DNA of 64,000 nt from Methanoregulaceae archaeon. Lineage in GTDB: Bacteria; Armatimonadota; Fimbriimonadia; Fimbriimonadales; Fimbriimonadaceae. The notes under the pieces are model-generated. The model saw only the letters and a program-made list of their open reading frames with translations. It was not told where the DNA came from and searched no databases. The position numbers were made by a program, and so were the translations under genes. Shown here piece by piece: positions 8,822 through 17,830 of this stretch (its first letter is position 1; every line of letters starts with the position of its first letter). The stretch lies in the NCBI GenBank assembly GCA_020850325.1, contig JADZEW010000031.1:1-64000 (forward strand), in the 5' to 3' direction.

Positions 8822-8857
8822 CACGGCAGGTGAGACGCCAATCCCACGCAAACCTGC

Positions 8858-8863
8858 TAGACT
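8858..8863 (+). promoter_or_regulatory. -10-like hexamer of the GNAT gene
   Basis: TAGACT ends 9 nt before the ATG at 8873. Confidence 0.45.
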
Positions 8864-8872
8864 TGGAGCAGC

Positions 8873-9937
8873 ATGCGCGTGATCGTGCACCGGACGCCAG
8901 ACTGGCCCCGAACGCTGCGCGACGATTGGCGCGCGCTGTTCGACGCGGACTCAACCGCGACTCCCTTCCAGAGTTGGGAGTGGAACAGCATTTGGTGGAA
9001 CCGCTTTCGCCGGGGCCGCTCGCCCTACCTGCTCGCCGCTTACGAAGGCGACGATCTGGTCGGCCTCCTTCCCCTCATTCGCGCCATCGGGCCGTGGCGA
9101 ACCCTGCGCAGCATGGCGGTCGGACCGTCCGACTACCTCGGCTCCATCGCCCAGCCAAGCCTGCGGCAAGTCGTGGTCGCTGAGTTCCTTGAGCACCTCA
9201 AAGAAGCGCCGGCGGACATGGTCGATCTGCACCAATGGACCGAACCTACCGGCGTCGGTGATCCCGTAGATCAGGCCACCTGTCTGCGTCTCGAACTCCC
9301 CCCGACCTTCGAAGGCTATCTGGGCGGCCTCAGCAAGAGTCTCCGCTACGACGTTCGCCGGCTTGAGCGCACCGATTCGTTGAAGATCCATCAGCCCGAA
9401 GTCGCGGTAGGGCTAGACGTGCTGTTCGATCTGCATGTGAAGCGATGGCGCTCCCGCGGCCTGCCCGGCGTGTTTGGGCGGCGCATCCGTAAGTTTCACG
9501 TGGAGTGGGCCGAGGTGGCGAAATCCAACGGATGGCTCCGGCTTTCCGTACTTGAACACGAGGGCCAATCGATTGGCGCGATCTACGCCATGACACGCGG
9601 CGAGCGATGCTACTACTATCAAGCGGGATTTGATCCGGCGGCGAGCAGGCTTTCGCCGGGCACGCTTCTGGTTGCCTCTACCATCCGCCACGCGATCGAG
9701 GAAGGGGTGACCACGTTCGACTTCTGCCGCGGCGATGAGCCCTATAAGCGGCGCTGGAAGCCTCAGTCGGCGGTGGTAAACCAGCGGCTGCTGTTTGCAA
9801 CCAAGCAGGGCCTCGGCCGGCTCGGCGAGCGCTGGAACCGCATGGCATGGCGGGTAGAGAACCATCTCAGAGAACGCTTTGAGGGGGGTAGCCTCAGTCT
9901 TGTTCGGAAGAAGTCGCCGGAGTCGCCCGCCGCATGA
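8873..9937 (+). CDS. CelD/BcsL-like GNAT acyltransferase
   Basis: 354 residues of the large two-lobed GNAT type (Acetyltransf_6, as in CelD/BcsL and FemAB-like enzymes). Landmarks are the N-terminal WNSIWWNRF...LVGLLPLI lobe, the central SKSLRYDVRRLER helix, and the C-terminal AIYAMTRGERCYYYQAGFDPAASRLSPGTLL with TTFDFCRGDEPYKRRW, the acetyl-CoA-binding half. Such proteins modify extracellular polysaccharides or their precursors. Overlap by 4 nt with a GT2 glycosyltransferase supports a role in a surface glycan. Predicted cytoplasmic. Confidence 0.75.
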   Translation: MRVIVHRTPDWPRTLRDDWRALFDADSTATPFQSWEWNSIWWNRFRRGRSPYLLAAYEGDDLVGLLPLIRAIGPWRTLRSMAVGPSDYLGSIAQPSLRQVVVAEFLEHLKEAPADMVDLHQWTEPTGVGDPVDQATCLRLELPPTFEGYLGGLSKSLRYDVRRLERTDSLKIHQPEVAVGLDVLFDLHVKRWRSRGLPGVFGRRIRKFHVEWAEVAKSNGWLRLSVLEHEGQSIGAIYAMTRGERCYYYQAGFDPAASRLSPGTLLVASTIRHAIEEGVTTFDFCRGDEPYKRRWKPQSAVVNQRLLFATKQGLGRLGERWNRMAWRVENHLRERFEGGSLSLVRKKSPESPAA

Positions 9938-10626
9938 AGGTCGCCGTCATCATCCCCGCCTATAACGAGGAACCCCGTATCGGCAATGTGCTGCGGGCCG
10001 TGACGCGCGCCACCCTTCCTCATGAGATCATCGTCGTCAGCGACGCCAGCCAGGACCGGACCGCGCAGGTCGCTCGCGGCTACGGCGTGCGGGTGCTCGA
10101 ACTGCCGTTCAACACCGGCAAGGGCGGCGCGATGGCCGCCGGGGCCGCCGCTACCGACGCCGAGATCATCACGTTCGTTGATGCCGACCTCAGCGGCCTG
10201 AAACCCGAGCACGTGGACCAAATCATCCGGCCGCTCCTCGAGAACCGATGCGACATGTGCATCGGAGTGTTCCGCGGCGGCAAGTTTTGGAGCGATACCG
10301 CCCAGCGCATCTCGCCCTACATCAGCGGCCAGCGGGCGATGAAGCGCGACCTCTTCAACTCGATTCCCTTCCTCTCCGAGATTCGCATGGGGGTCGAGGT
10401 TACGATCAACACCTACGCCAAGCGCCACCGGGCGCGCGTCTTCCGGACCGTGCTTCGCGGCGTCAGCAACACCTATAAGGAGCGCAAGCTCGGACTGGTC
10501 AAGGGAGTCGCCGCGCGCACGAAGATGTACGCCGAGATTGTGCGCGCCATGGGCCGCATCAACCGCAAGGAGCGGCTGCGCGCCCGTAAGACGGCGCACC
10601 GCAAAACGTGGAAGAGACGTAAGTAG
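9934..10626 (+). CDS. family 2 glycosyltransferase
   Basis: 230 residues. MKVAVIIPAYNEEPRIGNVL is the classic GT2 nucleotide-binding start. EIIVVSDASQDRT and ITFVDADLSGL supply the Asp and DXD-like metal/UDP-sugar-binding motifs. The length matches single-domain dolichol-phosphate-mannose-synthase-like enzymes without membrane segments. The C-terminus is very basic (RINRKERLRARKTAHRKTWKRRK), probably membrane- or polyanion-associating. It overlaps the upstream GNAT gene (ATGA), so the pair is one operon. The sugar and acceptor are unknown. Confidence 0.85.
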   Translation: MKVAVIIPAYNEEPRIGNVLRAVTRATLPHEIIVVSDASQDRTAQVARGYGVRVLELPFNTGKGGAMAAGAAATDAEIITFVDADLSGLKPEHVDQIIRPLLENRCDMCIGVFRGGKFWSDTAQRISPYISGQRAMKRDLFNSIPFLSEIRMGVEVTINTYAKRHRARVFRTVLRGVSNTYKERKLGLVKGVAARTKMYAEIVRAMGRINRKERLRARKTAHRKTWKRRK

Positions 10627-10627
10627 G

Positions 10628-11716
10628 ATGATGATGCTGGCGATGTTGGCGGGTGTTGTGCTGGGGTCGGCGCCCCAGTCGGCGACGGTTCCCTCGGATT
10701 GGCCGGCGACGGCGGAGGGCAAGCGCGTGATCGTGGTGTGGAACCGCGCCGTTCCCGAGGGCGAGGAACTCGCGAAGTACTACGCCTGGAAGCGCGGTGT
10801 CCCCAAGAGCCAGGTGGTCATGATCAGCGTCATCGGCGCCGAGACGATGAACTCCGACGAGTTCGAAGCCAAGATCGTCACCGAGATCCAGCCGCGCACG
10901 AAGAAGCTTTCCGGTGTCGATTTCATCGTCCTGGCCAAGGGGATGCCGCTGCGCATCTTCGACTTAGAGATTCGTCAGCACTACTCGCTGGATTCCTACA
11001 TCTCGACGATGGACATGGACCTCAAGCCGATGGTGAACCCGTCGGCGGCGGACGTCCAGCGGATCGCGAGCCCTTACTACAACAAGGATGAGCCGTTCAG
11101 CCGGAAGAAGTTTGGGTTCTACTTGGTGACTCGGCTCGACGGCTACTCTTTCGCCGATGCGAAGCGCCTGGTCGATAACTCGATCAACGCGCGCGGGGAC
11201 AAGGGACCCTTCCACCTCGACGCGATGCCGAACTTCAATGTGAACGATGGCTACGGAGCGATGAACGCTTCGCTGGCTGAGGCGGCGCGAGTGCTGGGCG
11301 AACGCGGATTCCAAGTGAACTTCGAGAAGACGGCGGAGTTTGCGCGCCCCCCCGCGGCGGTCATGGGTTACGCGAGCTGGGGCTCGAACGACCACAAGTT
11401 CGTGAAAGAGAACTACCTTGCGGTTCGCTTCAAGCCGGGTGCGCTCGCCGAGACGTTTGTCAGCACCAGCGGGCGCACGATGAAGCCGGTGACCGAGGGG
11501 CAGAGCGTGATCACCGATCTCATCAAGAACGGGGTCACCGGGGTGAAGGGATACGTGAACGAGCCGTACACGATGGCCCTCGCCCGTCCGCACATCTTGT
11601 TTGATCGGTACACGAAGGGGCACAACCTGGCGGAGAGTTTCGCGATGTCGTCGCCGCTGCTCAAGTGGCGGGATATCGTGTTCGGCGACCCGCTGTGTCG
11701 GCCGTACAAGAAGTAG
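10628..11716 (+). CDS. TIGR03790 family exported protein
   Basis: 362 residues from the first of three consecutive ATGs (10628, 10631, 10634), immediately after the GT2 stop. It has a short signal peptide (MMMLAMLAGVVLGSAPQSA) and then the family pattern GKRVIVVWNRAVPEGEELAKYYAWKRGVPKSQVV. Later come a DFIVLAKGMPLRI strand and a C-terminal GVTGVKGYVNEPY...GHNLAESFAMSSPLLKWRDIVFGDPLCRPY block typical of TIGR03790. The function of the family is unknown; the C-terminal block resembles caspase-like/C25 folds, but I see no safe His/Cys dyad. It is probably co-transcribed with the GNAT-GT2 pair. Confidence 0.7.
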   Translation: MMMLAMLAGVVLGSAPQSATVPSDWPATAEGKRVIVVWNRAVPEGEELAKYYAWKRGVPKSQVVMISVIGAETMNSDEFEAKIVTEIQPRTKKLSGVDFIVLAKGMPLRIFDLEIRQHYSLDSYISTMDMDLKPMVNPSAADVQRIASPYYNKDEPFSRKKFGFYLVTRLDGYSFADAKRLVDNSINARGDKGPFHLDAMPNFNVNDGYGAMNASLAEAARVLGERGFQVNFEKTAEFARPPAAVMGYASWGSNDHKFVKENYLAVRFKPGALAETFVSTSGRTMKPVTEGQSVITDLIKNGVTGVKGYVNEPYTMALARPHILFDRYTKGHNLAESFAMSSPLLKWRDIVFGDPLCRPYKK

Positions 11717-11735
11717 TCGCGCGGGCACCCGGAGA

Positions 11736-11781
11736 CTCCCCCTCTCCTCGATTTCGGGGAGAGGGGCTGGGGGGTGAGGGG
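11736..11781 (-). repeat. GC-rich palindromic element P, copy 2
   Basis: The arms CCCCTCTCC and GGGAGAGGGG are followed by the conserved tail CTGGGGGGTGAGGGG. It lies just downstream of the TIGR03790 gene, where it could also act as a terminator. Confidence 0.75.
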
Positions 11782-11878
11782 TTCTCGTGACGGCTGGGCT
11801 ACGCCCTTCACCCCGGTCGATCACGCTCACCAGCCATCTCCCCACCATTGAGGAGAGGGCACCCCGTGTTCCGACTGC

Positions 11879-12514
11879 TCAGTTGGGCCGACCGTGTTTC
11901 CGGAGATAAGCCCGGAGTAGTTCGCCGCCATCTGGCTTCGCGTCCTTGACGCGGTAACGCCGACCCATGTTCACGTCTCCGGACTCCAAGATTCGAGCCA
12001 GCCGCACCCGAATGAAGGACATCGGAATCGCCGAGTGATCCGTTGTGTAGCCGAGCGGGGTCTTAACCGGATCCCACGGAAGTCCGAGGGGTGCGAACCA
12101 AGAACCCTCCAGAACTTGAATCGTGTCCGCGTAACAGGGAGGTTGATCCGCTTTCGTGGACGATACATAAACCGGCCGGGGCCACATGGCCGCATCGAAG
12201 GATTCCAGCATCGAGTATTGAATGTCCTCGTCCAAGAAGATCCGAATGTTGTGCACCGCGATCAGAATCGCGTGCTCAGGTCTGACCAGGCTGTCATCCA
12301 GGTCTTGATATGCAAAGGGGAAGAAGTAGCTTAACGGGCAATAGCCCTCGAATCCGACAATCAACCCGCAGGCATCCACCCCAGGAATCTCAAAACGCAG
12401 GCCTGGGCGTCGCTTGATTCTTTTCCGGCGTCTAGGGCTAGCTTCTGGCTTCAAAGGCCCATGCCTCCCTGCCGAGCGCGCTTGCTTCTTCACGGGTGGG
12501 CTCCGAACTGCCAC
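11879..12514 (-). CDS. hypothetical protein
   Basis: 211 residues from GTG 12514, or 204 from GTG 12493. Either start overlaps the end of the upstream membrane protein gene. The N-terminal ~40 residues are strongly basic (PRRRKRIKRRPG); the rest is a globular alpha/beta-looking sequence (GVDACGLIVGFEGYCPLSYFFPF; LVRPEHAILIAVHNIRIFLDEDIQYSMLESF). No family is recognised. Its placement behind the coiled-coil membrane protein and a strong promoter suggests a two-gene operon. Confidence 0.55.
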   Translation of the reverse strand: MAVRSPPVKKQARSAGRHGPLKPEASPRRRKRIKRRPGLRFEIPGVDACGLIVGFEGYCPLSYFFPFAYQDLDDSLVRPEHAILIAVHNIRIFLDEDIQYSMLESFDAAMWPRPVYVSSTKADQPPCYADTIQVLEGSWFAPLGLPWDPVKTPLGYTTDHSAIPMSFIRVRLARILESGDVNMGRRYRVKDAKPDGGELLRAYLRKHGRPN

Positions 12515-12761
12515 TGCGGAGTTCCTGCACCTCGGACTCGAGTCTCTCTGACTTTCTCTTCAACTCGATCACCTGCTCTTGATACTTCAGGACCGCATCA
12601 TTGAACTCTCCAACCGACTCGCTAAGCTCGCGCATGACATACCCCACGATGAAAATTGCGAGGGTTAACGCCCAAGGAGTGATGACGACAAAAGCGATTC
12701 GCTCAAGTTTGCATTTAAAGCACCGGCATCTTGAACAGGGTTGGACTTGGGTGGACGACAT
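12438..12761 (-). CDS. small membrane protein with coiled coil
   Basis: 107 residues. A Cys-rich start (PCSRCRCFKCK) is followed by one membrane segment (IAFVVITPWALTLAIFIVGYVM) and then a long charged coiled coil (SESVGEFNDAVLKYQEQVIELKR...). The start ATG 12761 has a purine-rich AGGAG ribosome-binding site and a near-consensus promoter 40-65 bases upstream. No family is recognised. The Cys cluster could bind a metal at the membrane face. It overlaps the downstream hypothetical gene by up to 77 bases. Confidence 0.65.
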   Translation of the reverse strand: MSSTQVQPCSRCRCFKCKLERIAFVVITPWALTLAIFIVGYVMRELSESVGEFNDAVLKYQEQVIELKRKSERLESEVQELRSGSSEPTREEASALGREAWAFEARS

Positions 12762-12797
12762 AGGCTCTCCTCTCGGTACGACTGCCGATCTCCATCG

Positions 12798-12826
12798 ATC
12801 ATACAGCGATCGTCCAAGTCTGTCAA
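12798..12826 (-). promoter_or_regulatory. near-consensus sigma-70 promoter
   Basis: On the minus strand TTGACA (12821-12826) is followed by a 17-base spacer and TATGAT (12798-12803). This is one of the two strongest promoters in the window; the transcript would carry a ~30-nt leader with an AGGAG site. Confidence 0.85.
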
Positions 12827-12839
12827 GCCACCGGCAAGC

Positions 12840-12845
12840 CACAAT
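12840..12845 (+). promoter_or_regulatory. -10-like hexamer of the CBS/DUF1385 gene
   Basis: CACAAT ends 6 nt before GTG 12852 and helps fix that start. Confidence 0.4.
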
Positions 12846-12851
12846 CATGGG

Positions 12852-13946
12852 GTGAATCCCGAAGCGCTGGCCATGCCCGTCGGGGCATCCATGCGGTCCA
12901 CCGAGATGCTGCATGCCGAAGACTCGCTCGCCCGAGCGGGGGCGTTGCTGCGGCATACCGCGTATCCGTTCGTGCCGATCGTTCACGAGGGAGCCCTGCT
13001 CGGGGCGGTTTCGGAGGCCAGCTTTGCCGCTGCGCTTGCCGAGGGAGAGTCGCTTGTCAATCCGTGCCTGCGGGCACTGATGGTGCCACCGACCATCTCG
13101 CCAAGAGCAAGTGGCGCCGAGGCATTGCGCCGTTTGGTCGATGATCCGCATTCCGCACTGCTGGTGGTCGACGACGAGCAACGGGTGTACGGAGTCATCA
13201 GTGCCAGCGATCTCACCGATGACAACCATCGCGCGCCGACTCCCCACCAGATCGGCGGGATGGCCACCCCATTCGGCGTTTATCTGACGACCGGATCGGT
13301 GAGCGGCGGCGTGCCGCAGTGGGCGCTGATTTCGGTAGGCGCGATGCTGTTTACGATCTTCGTCCTCACCGATCAGCTGTCGGTGAGTCTGGCCGACTCC
13401 CTCGGCGACCCGGTGCTTTCGGGCTACGCGATCACCTGGCTGCCGGTCATCCTTTTCCTGGCGACGATCCGCCTGCTGCCGCTCTCGGGAACCCACGCCG
13501 CCGAGCACATGGTGGTTCATGCCATCGAGCGCGGCGAGGAACTCCGCCCTGAGATCGTCAAGCGGATGCCCCGCGTGCACCCCCGATGCGGGACGAACTT
13601 GGCGGTGGGAGCCTCGATCTTCTTGGGGTTGTTTAACTGGGAGTGGGTTGCCGACCAGGAGATTCGCCTTCTGGTTGCGCTCCTCGCAACGTTCATCCTC
13701 TACCGGCCGCTGGGCTCGATGGTGCAACTGCTCATCACGACCCGCCCTCCGAATGATCGCCAGATCGAGTCGGGCATCCGCGCGGGGAAGGAGTTGCTCG
13801 CTCGGTATCGCACGGCCCACGGCCCCCAGCCGACGCCCTTCACCCGCATCCTGCACAGCGGCATGCTGCACGTGATGGCGGGTTCGCTGATGACCTATGC
13901 GGTCTTTCACCTAATGGGCATGTTCCTCGGCTGGCCGCCCATCTAA
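12852..13946 (+). CDS. CBS-domain pair fused to DUF1385 membrane protein
   Basis: 364 residues from GTG 12852; the upstream open frame overlaps a divergent promoter and is rejected. Residues ~1-125 are two CBS motifs (AYPFVPIVHEGALLGAVSE; HSALLVVDDEQRVYGVISASDL), a ligand-binding regulatory module. The rest is DUF1385: membrane segments around WALISVGAMLFTIFVL and ITWLPVILFLATIRLL, then the family signature GTHAAEHMVVHAIERGEEL...MPRVHPRCGTNLAVG. DUF1385 proteins are predicted metal-dependent membrane enzymes with unknown substrates. The N-terminal CBS fusion suggests adenosine-nucleotide control. Confidence 0.75.
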   Translation: MNPEALAMPVGASMRSTEMLHAEDSLARAGALLRHTAYPFVPIVHEGALLGAVSEASFAAALAEGESLVNPCLRALMVPPTISPRASGAEALRRLVDDPHSALLVVDDEQRVYGVISASDLTDDNHRAPTPHQIGGMATPFGVYLTTGSVSGGVPQWALISVGAMLFTIFVLTDQLSVSLADSLGDPVLSGYAITWLPVILFLATIRLLPLSGTHAAEHMVVHAIERGEELRPEIVKRMPRVHPRCGTNLAVGASIFLGLFNWEWVADQEIRLLVALLATFILYRPLGSMVQLLITTRPPNDRQIESGIRAGKELLARYRTAHGPQPTPFTRILHSGMLHVMAGSLMTYAVFHLMGMFLGWPPI

Positions 13947-13954
13947 CGTCTCGG

Positions 13955-13960
13955 TACACT
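13955..13960 (+). promoter_or_regulatory. -10-like hexamer of tilS
   Basis: TACACT ends 7 nt before ATG 13968. Confidence 0.5.
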
Positions 13961-13967
13961 CTCCGCT

Positions 13968-15356
13968 ATGCTCCTCGAGCGGTTCCGACGACACCTGGAC
14001 GAGCGGGGCTTGGTCCCCACTTCGGGTCCGGTCTTGGTCGGATACTCGGGCGGCGCTGACTCTACAACGCTTCTCCACTTACTCCACCGCGCCGGAGTGG
14101 ATGTGATCGCTGCGCACCTCCATCACGGCCAGCGCGAGGAGGCGGAGATGGAGATGCGGCTCTGCGAAGCGTTCTGCGGCGAACTCGGAGTGGCGTTTGT
14201 TTCGGGCCGGGCGGACGTACCGATGATCGGCGAGCAGATGGGCATCGGGCTCGAAGAAGCGGGTCGCCATGCGCGGTACGAGTTCTTTCGGCAAGCCGCA
14301 TTTCGGCTGGGCGCAGGAGCGATCGCCACCGCCCACACCCGCGACGACCACGTCGAGACCGTCCTTTTGAATCTCACTCGCGGCAGCGGCATGGCGGGGC
14401 TGGCCGGAATTCCCGAACGTCGCGACTCGGTGATCCGCCCGCTGCTCCTCTTCACCCGGGCCGAAACCCGCGCCTACTGCGACGAGCACGCCCTGTGGAC
14501 GCACGACGACCCCGCGAACCGGGACATCAGCTTCGCCCGGGCTCGAGTGCGACATCGGGTGATCCCTGAACTTCGCGCAATCAACCCCGAGGTCGACGCC
14601 GCGGTGGCCCGCATGGCCGAGACTCTGGATCAAGAGCATCGCTTCCTCGACGCCATGGCCGCGCGCGCTCTGGAAGATGCCGAGTGTCCGCTCAATGGCG
14701 AACTGCGGTTCATGACCCTCGACTGCGAAGTAGCCTTTCATCGTCGGCTTGTTGAAGCGATGCCGTCGGTGCTGTTCCGACGTGCCATCCGCCTCGCCAC
14801 GGGGGCGATGGGGCAGGCATTAGACCACCACCAGACCCTAAGCGTTGAGGAGGGACTGCAGCACGGGGAGAATGGTTCCGTGACCGCCGAGGGGGGCCGG
14901 GTGTGCGTAGAGTGGGACGCCGATCTCCTTCACGTGCGCGATTTGAGCCCCGACGAGCCGTTCCGTTTCCCGCTGACCGTGCCCGGCGCGACTGACGCCG
15001 AGTCGTTTGGCTGGACGCTTGAGGCCACCCCGTGCGAGGCATCGGTCGCCAACCGGCGGGAGGCGATGCAGGTGACGCTCGATCTCGATTCCGTCCGCTT
15101 GCCGCTCAACTTTCGTTCGCTTGAACCCGGCGACCGAATCGATCCGCTCGGCTTTGAGGGGCATCGAAAGGTCAGCGATTTGCTTTCTGAGGCAGGATTG
15201 ACCTTGGCTGCGCGTCGGAGACTGCCGATGATCTGTGATATCCTAGGAGTGGTTTGGGTTCCTGGAGTGAGCGTATCGAACCGCGCAAGCTGGCAACCGA
15301 ATTCAAAGCGCGGACTGCGATTGAACTTCAGACCCTACGAATCCGTGAGTCCTTAG
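13968..15356 (+). CDS. tilS: tRNA(Ile)-lysidine synthase
   Basis: 462 residues. It adds lysine to C34 of tRNA-Ile(CAU) using ATP, switching decoding from AUG to AUA. The PP-loop motif SGGADS is at residues 27-32; AHLHHGQR, the ATAHTRDDHVETVL metal/tRNA motif and a TilS-type C-terminal domain (LEPGDRIDPLGFEGHRKVSDLLSEAGL) follow in the usual order and length. TACACT lies 7 nt before the ATG. It sits directly before ftsH, an arrangement conserved in many bacteria, though ftsH here has its own TTG start after a 68-base gap. Confidence 0.95.
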   Translation: MLLERFRRHLDERGLVPTSGPVLVGYSGGADSTTLLHLLHRAGVDVIAAHLHHGQREEAEMEMRLCEAFCGELGVAFVSGRADVPMIGEQMGIGLEEAGRHARYEFFRQAAFRLGAGAIATAHTRDDHVETVLLNLTRGSGMAGLAGIPERRDSVIRPLLLFTRAETRAYCDEHALWTHDDPANRDISFARARVRHRVIPELRAINPEVDAAVARMAETLDQEHRFLDAMAARALEDAECPLNGELRFMTLDCEVAFHRRLVEAMPSVLFRRAIRLATGAMGQALDHHQTLSVEEGLQHGENGSVTAEGGRVCVEWDADLLHVRDLSPDEPFRFPLTVPGATDAESFGWTLEATPCEASVANRREAMQVTLDLDSVRLPLNFRSLEPGDRIDPLGFEGHRKVSDLLSEAGLTLAARRRLPMICDILGVVWVPGVSVSNRASWQPNSKRGLRLNFRPYESVSP

Positions 15357-15424
15357 GTCTCGCGGAAACGGTGGGGCGGCCTTGAGCGTAGGGATATACC
15401 GGTCCCCGCCGGATTGGAGACGAT

Positions 15425-17386
15425 TTGAATAAGCCTGCAAAGCTCATCATCATGACCGCCGTCCTTGCGATGCTGGTCATCGTAGCGTTCAACGCCATGG
15501 GCACGAGCACGAACGTGTTCGCAATGAACGCGCCGAAGGAACTCACGCTATCTCAGCTCTACCGTGAGCTGAACTTGGACAAGCCCGATGAGCCTGCCAA
15601 CGTTGAGAGTGTCGAGTGGCAGCAGAAGGAAATCCGCGGCAAGCTGAAGGACGGAACCAAGTTCACCGTCCGCGGCAACGATGAGGACTCTCCCGCAGGT
15701 CGCGACCTCGCCGACGCGTTGCGCCGCAAGGGGGTCGATGTCAAGTTGATGCCTCCGCCCGTCATGGCGGGCGTGATTGGCATGCTCAGTTTCTTGCTGG
15801 TGCCGATTCTGTTCTTCGCCTTGCTTTACTTCTTCGTGCTCCGCCCGCAAATGGGCGCCGGCAACCAGGCGATGAGCTTCGGGCGTTCCCGCGCCAAGCG
15901 CGTGGGTGAGTCAGGCCCCAAGATCACGTTTGAGGACGTCGCTGGAATCGAAGAAGCCAAGCAAGAACTTTTCGAGATTGTCGACTTCCTGAAAAACACA
16001 AAGAAGTACACCGCGCTCGGCGCGAAGATTCCGAAGGGCATTCTGTTGACCGGCCCTCCCGGAGTCGGCAAGACCCACCTCGCCCGCGCGATCGCTGGCG
16101 AAGCCGGTGTGCCGTTCTTCCATATCTCCGGATCCGACTTCGTCGAGATGTTCGTCGGTGTCGGCGCGGCGCGTGTGCGCGATCTGTTCGAGACCGCCAA
16201 GGCACATCGCCCGTCGCTGATCTTCGTCGATGAAATCGACGCCGTGGGTCGCCAGCGTGGCGCTGGCCTCGGCGGTGGACACGACGAGCGCGAGCAGACG
16301 CTCAACCAGTTGCTTGTCGAAATGGATGGCTTTGACCCGAACTCCGGCGTCATCATGATCGCGGCGACGAACCGTCCTGACGTCCTCGACCCTGCCTTGT
16401 TGCGACCGGGCCGTTTTGACCGCCAGATCGTGGTCGATGCGCCCGATGCGAAGGGCCGCGAGGCGATCCTCAAGATCCACTCGAAGGGCAAACCGTTTGA
16501 TTCGGAGATCGACTTGGCCGCGATCAGCATGCGAACTCCCGGATTTACGGGTGCTGACCTTGCGAATATGCTCAATGAGGCCGCTCTCCTCGCCGCACGC
16601 CGTGGGCGCGTGAAGATCGTGCAAGATGACATGGACGAGGCTCTCGACCGCGTGATCGCCGGTCCGCAGCGCAAGAGCCGCGTCATCGACACCAAGGAGC
16701 GCGAGGTCATCGCCTACCATGAAGCGGGTCACGCCGTGGTCGGAGAGTTGTTGGAGTACAGCGACCCGGTCCACAAGGTGACCATCCTTCCGCGCGGCCT
16801 GTCGCTGGGTTCGACTTGGCACATCCCCGAAGCGGATAAGTATCTCGTGTCGCGCGACGAACTTGAGGACGATATCGTGTCGCTGTTGGGCGGCCGGGTT
16901 GCCGAAGAGATTGTTTACAACCGCGTTTGGACGGGGGCGAGCAATGACCTGGAGCGCGTGACCCGCATCGCACGCGCCATGGTTTGCGAATACGGCATGA
17001 GCGAGCGGCTGGGCACGCTGGCGCTAGGTCGCCGCGCACACAATCCATTCCTCGGCCGCGATTACCATGACGAGCGCAACTACTCGGAGGATATCGCAAA
17101 GATGATCGACGAGGAGGTCCGCGCCATCGTCGATACTTGCCACGCAAAGGCGACTCAGATTCTGACCGACAACCGAGTCAAGCTCGACGCTGTTGTTCAA
17201 GCCCTGCTCGAGCGGGAAACGCTCGACCGTGAAGAGTTCTTGGCGGTGTTGGGCGGTAATCCGCTTCCCGCGGTGAAGAACGACGATGGCACGAGCGGCG
17301 GTGCGGCGGCGCCGACGACGGACGGCTCGAAGGAGACCGACCTTGGTCCCAAGCCTCTGCCCCGGTTTGAGCCCGGTCCGGCCTAA
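15425..17386 (+). CDS. ftsH: ATP-dependent zinc metalloprotease FtsH
   Basis: 653 residues, full length. The N-terminal membrane segment ([19 protein letters not shown]), periplasmic domain and second membrane segment ([23 protein letters not shown]) precede the AAA module. This has Walker A GPPGVGKT (210-217), Walker [16 protein letters not shown], and [20 protein letters not shown] containing the arginine finger. The peptidase site HEAGH is at 432-436. It degrades membrane and short-lived cytosolic proteins as a hexamer. The start is TTG with a GGAG site 8 nt upstream; ATG 15452 would remove part of the first membrane helix and is less likely. The C-terminal tail is Gly/Ala/Pro-rich. Confidence 0.97.
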   Translation: MNKPAKLIIMTAVLAMLVIVAFNAMGTSTNVFAMNAPKELTLSQLYRELNLDKPDEPANVESVEWQQKEIRGKLKDGTKFTVRGNDEDSPAGRDLADALRRKGVDVKLMPPPVMAGVIGMLSFLLVPILFFALLYFFVLRPQMGAGNQAMSFGRSRAKRVGESGPKITFEDVAGIEEAKQELFEIVDFLKNTKKYTALGAKIPKGILLTGPPGVGKTHLARAIAGEAGVPFFHISGSDFVEMFVGVGAARVRDLFETAKAHRPSLIFVDEIDAVGRQRGAGLGGGHDEREQTLNQLLVEMDGFDPNSGVIMIAATNRPDVLDPALLRPGRFDRQIVVDAPDAKGREAILKIHSKGKPFDSEIDLAAISMRTPGFTGADLANMLNEAALLAARRGRVKIVQDDMDEALDRVIAGPQRKSRVIDTKEREVIAYHEAGHAVVGELLEYSDPVHKVTILPRGLSLGSTWHIPEADKYLVSRDELEDDIVSLLGGRVAEEIVYNRVWTGASNDLERVTRIARAMVCEYGMSERLGTLALGRRAHNPFLGRDYHDERNYSEDIAKMIDEEVRAIVDTCHAKATQILTDNRVKLDAVVQALLERETLDREEFLAVLGGNPLPAVKNDDGTSGGAAAPTTDGSKETDLGPKPLPRFEPGPA

Positions 17387-17437
17387 TCGGAGCGAGGATC
17401 AGGTAACGTTCAGTTGGCATCTTAAGGCAACCAGTGC

Positions 17438-17443
17438 TATACT
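17438..17443 (+). promoter_or_regulatory. -10 box of the TPR gene
   Basis: TATACT lies 18 nt before ATG 17462, giving a leader of about 10 nt. Confidence 0.45.
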
Positions 17444-17461
17444 GCGAAGTCACACACGGCC

Positions 17462-17830
17462 ATGTCGCTCTCCATGGATATTGCTGCAGTCTATCAACGA
17501 GGATTCGATCTGCGGTGCAACGGCCAGTACCCTGAGGCCCGAGCCGAACTGCAGAAAGTTCTCGACGCCAACCCAAACCACTGCGATGCGCTGTGGCAGA
17601 TCGGGTTGATCCAAGGATTTGAAGGCGACTTCGACGGTTCTCTCAGCACACTCCAGCGCGTGGTGGGCCTGTGTCCGAATCACCTTTTCGCCCGATACGA
17701 CATGGCGATGACGATGATGATGCTGGGCTTCTTTGATGAAGCCTGTGGCCACTTCCGAGCCATCGTGGCCGCCGATCCGACTCACGAGGCCGCGTCCAAA
17801 GCCCAGAATCAGCTGGCCTACTGCCCGTAA
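17462..17830 (+). CDS. TPR-repeat protein
   Basis: 122 residues composed of about three tetratricopeptide repeats (AAVYQRGFDLRCNGQYPEARAEL; ALWQIGLIQGFEGDFDGSLSTL; ARYDMAMTMMMLGFFDEACGHF). These usually mediate protein contacts. It has no signal peptide and no catalytic domain. The stop overlaps the start of the next gene (TAATG), so it is co-transcribed with the GNAT protein. The partner is unknown. Confidence 0.75.
   Translation: MSLSMDIAAVYQRGFDLRCNGQYPEARAELQKVLDANPNHCDALWQIGLIQGFEGDFDGSLSTLQRVVGLCPNHLFARYDMAMTMMMLGFFDEACGHFRAIVAADPTHEAASKAQNQLAYCP

Noticed and set aside
8721-8843. CRISPR-like array
   Set aside because: Stems differ between units and spacing is irregular; these are hairpins, not direct repeats with spacers.
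12762-13910. Long minus-strand frame upstream of the coiled-coil protein
   Set aside because: Everything above 12761 is antisense to the CBS/DUF1385 gene and crosses the consensus promoter at 12798-12826.
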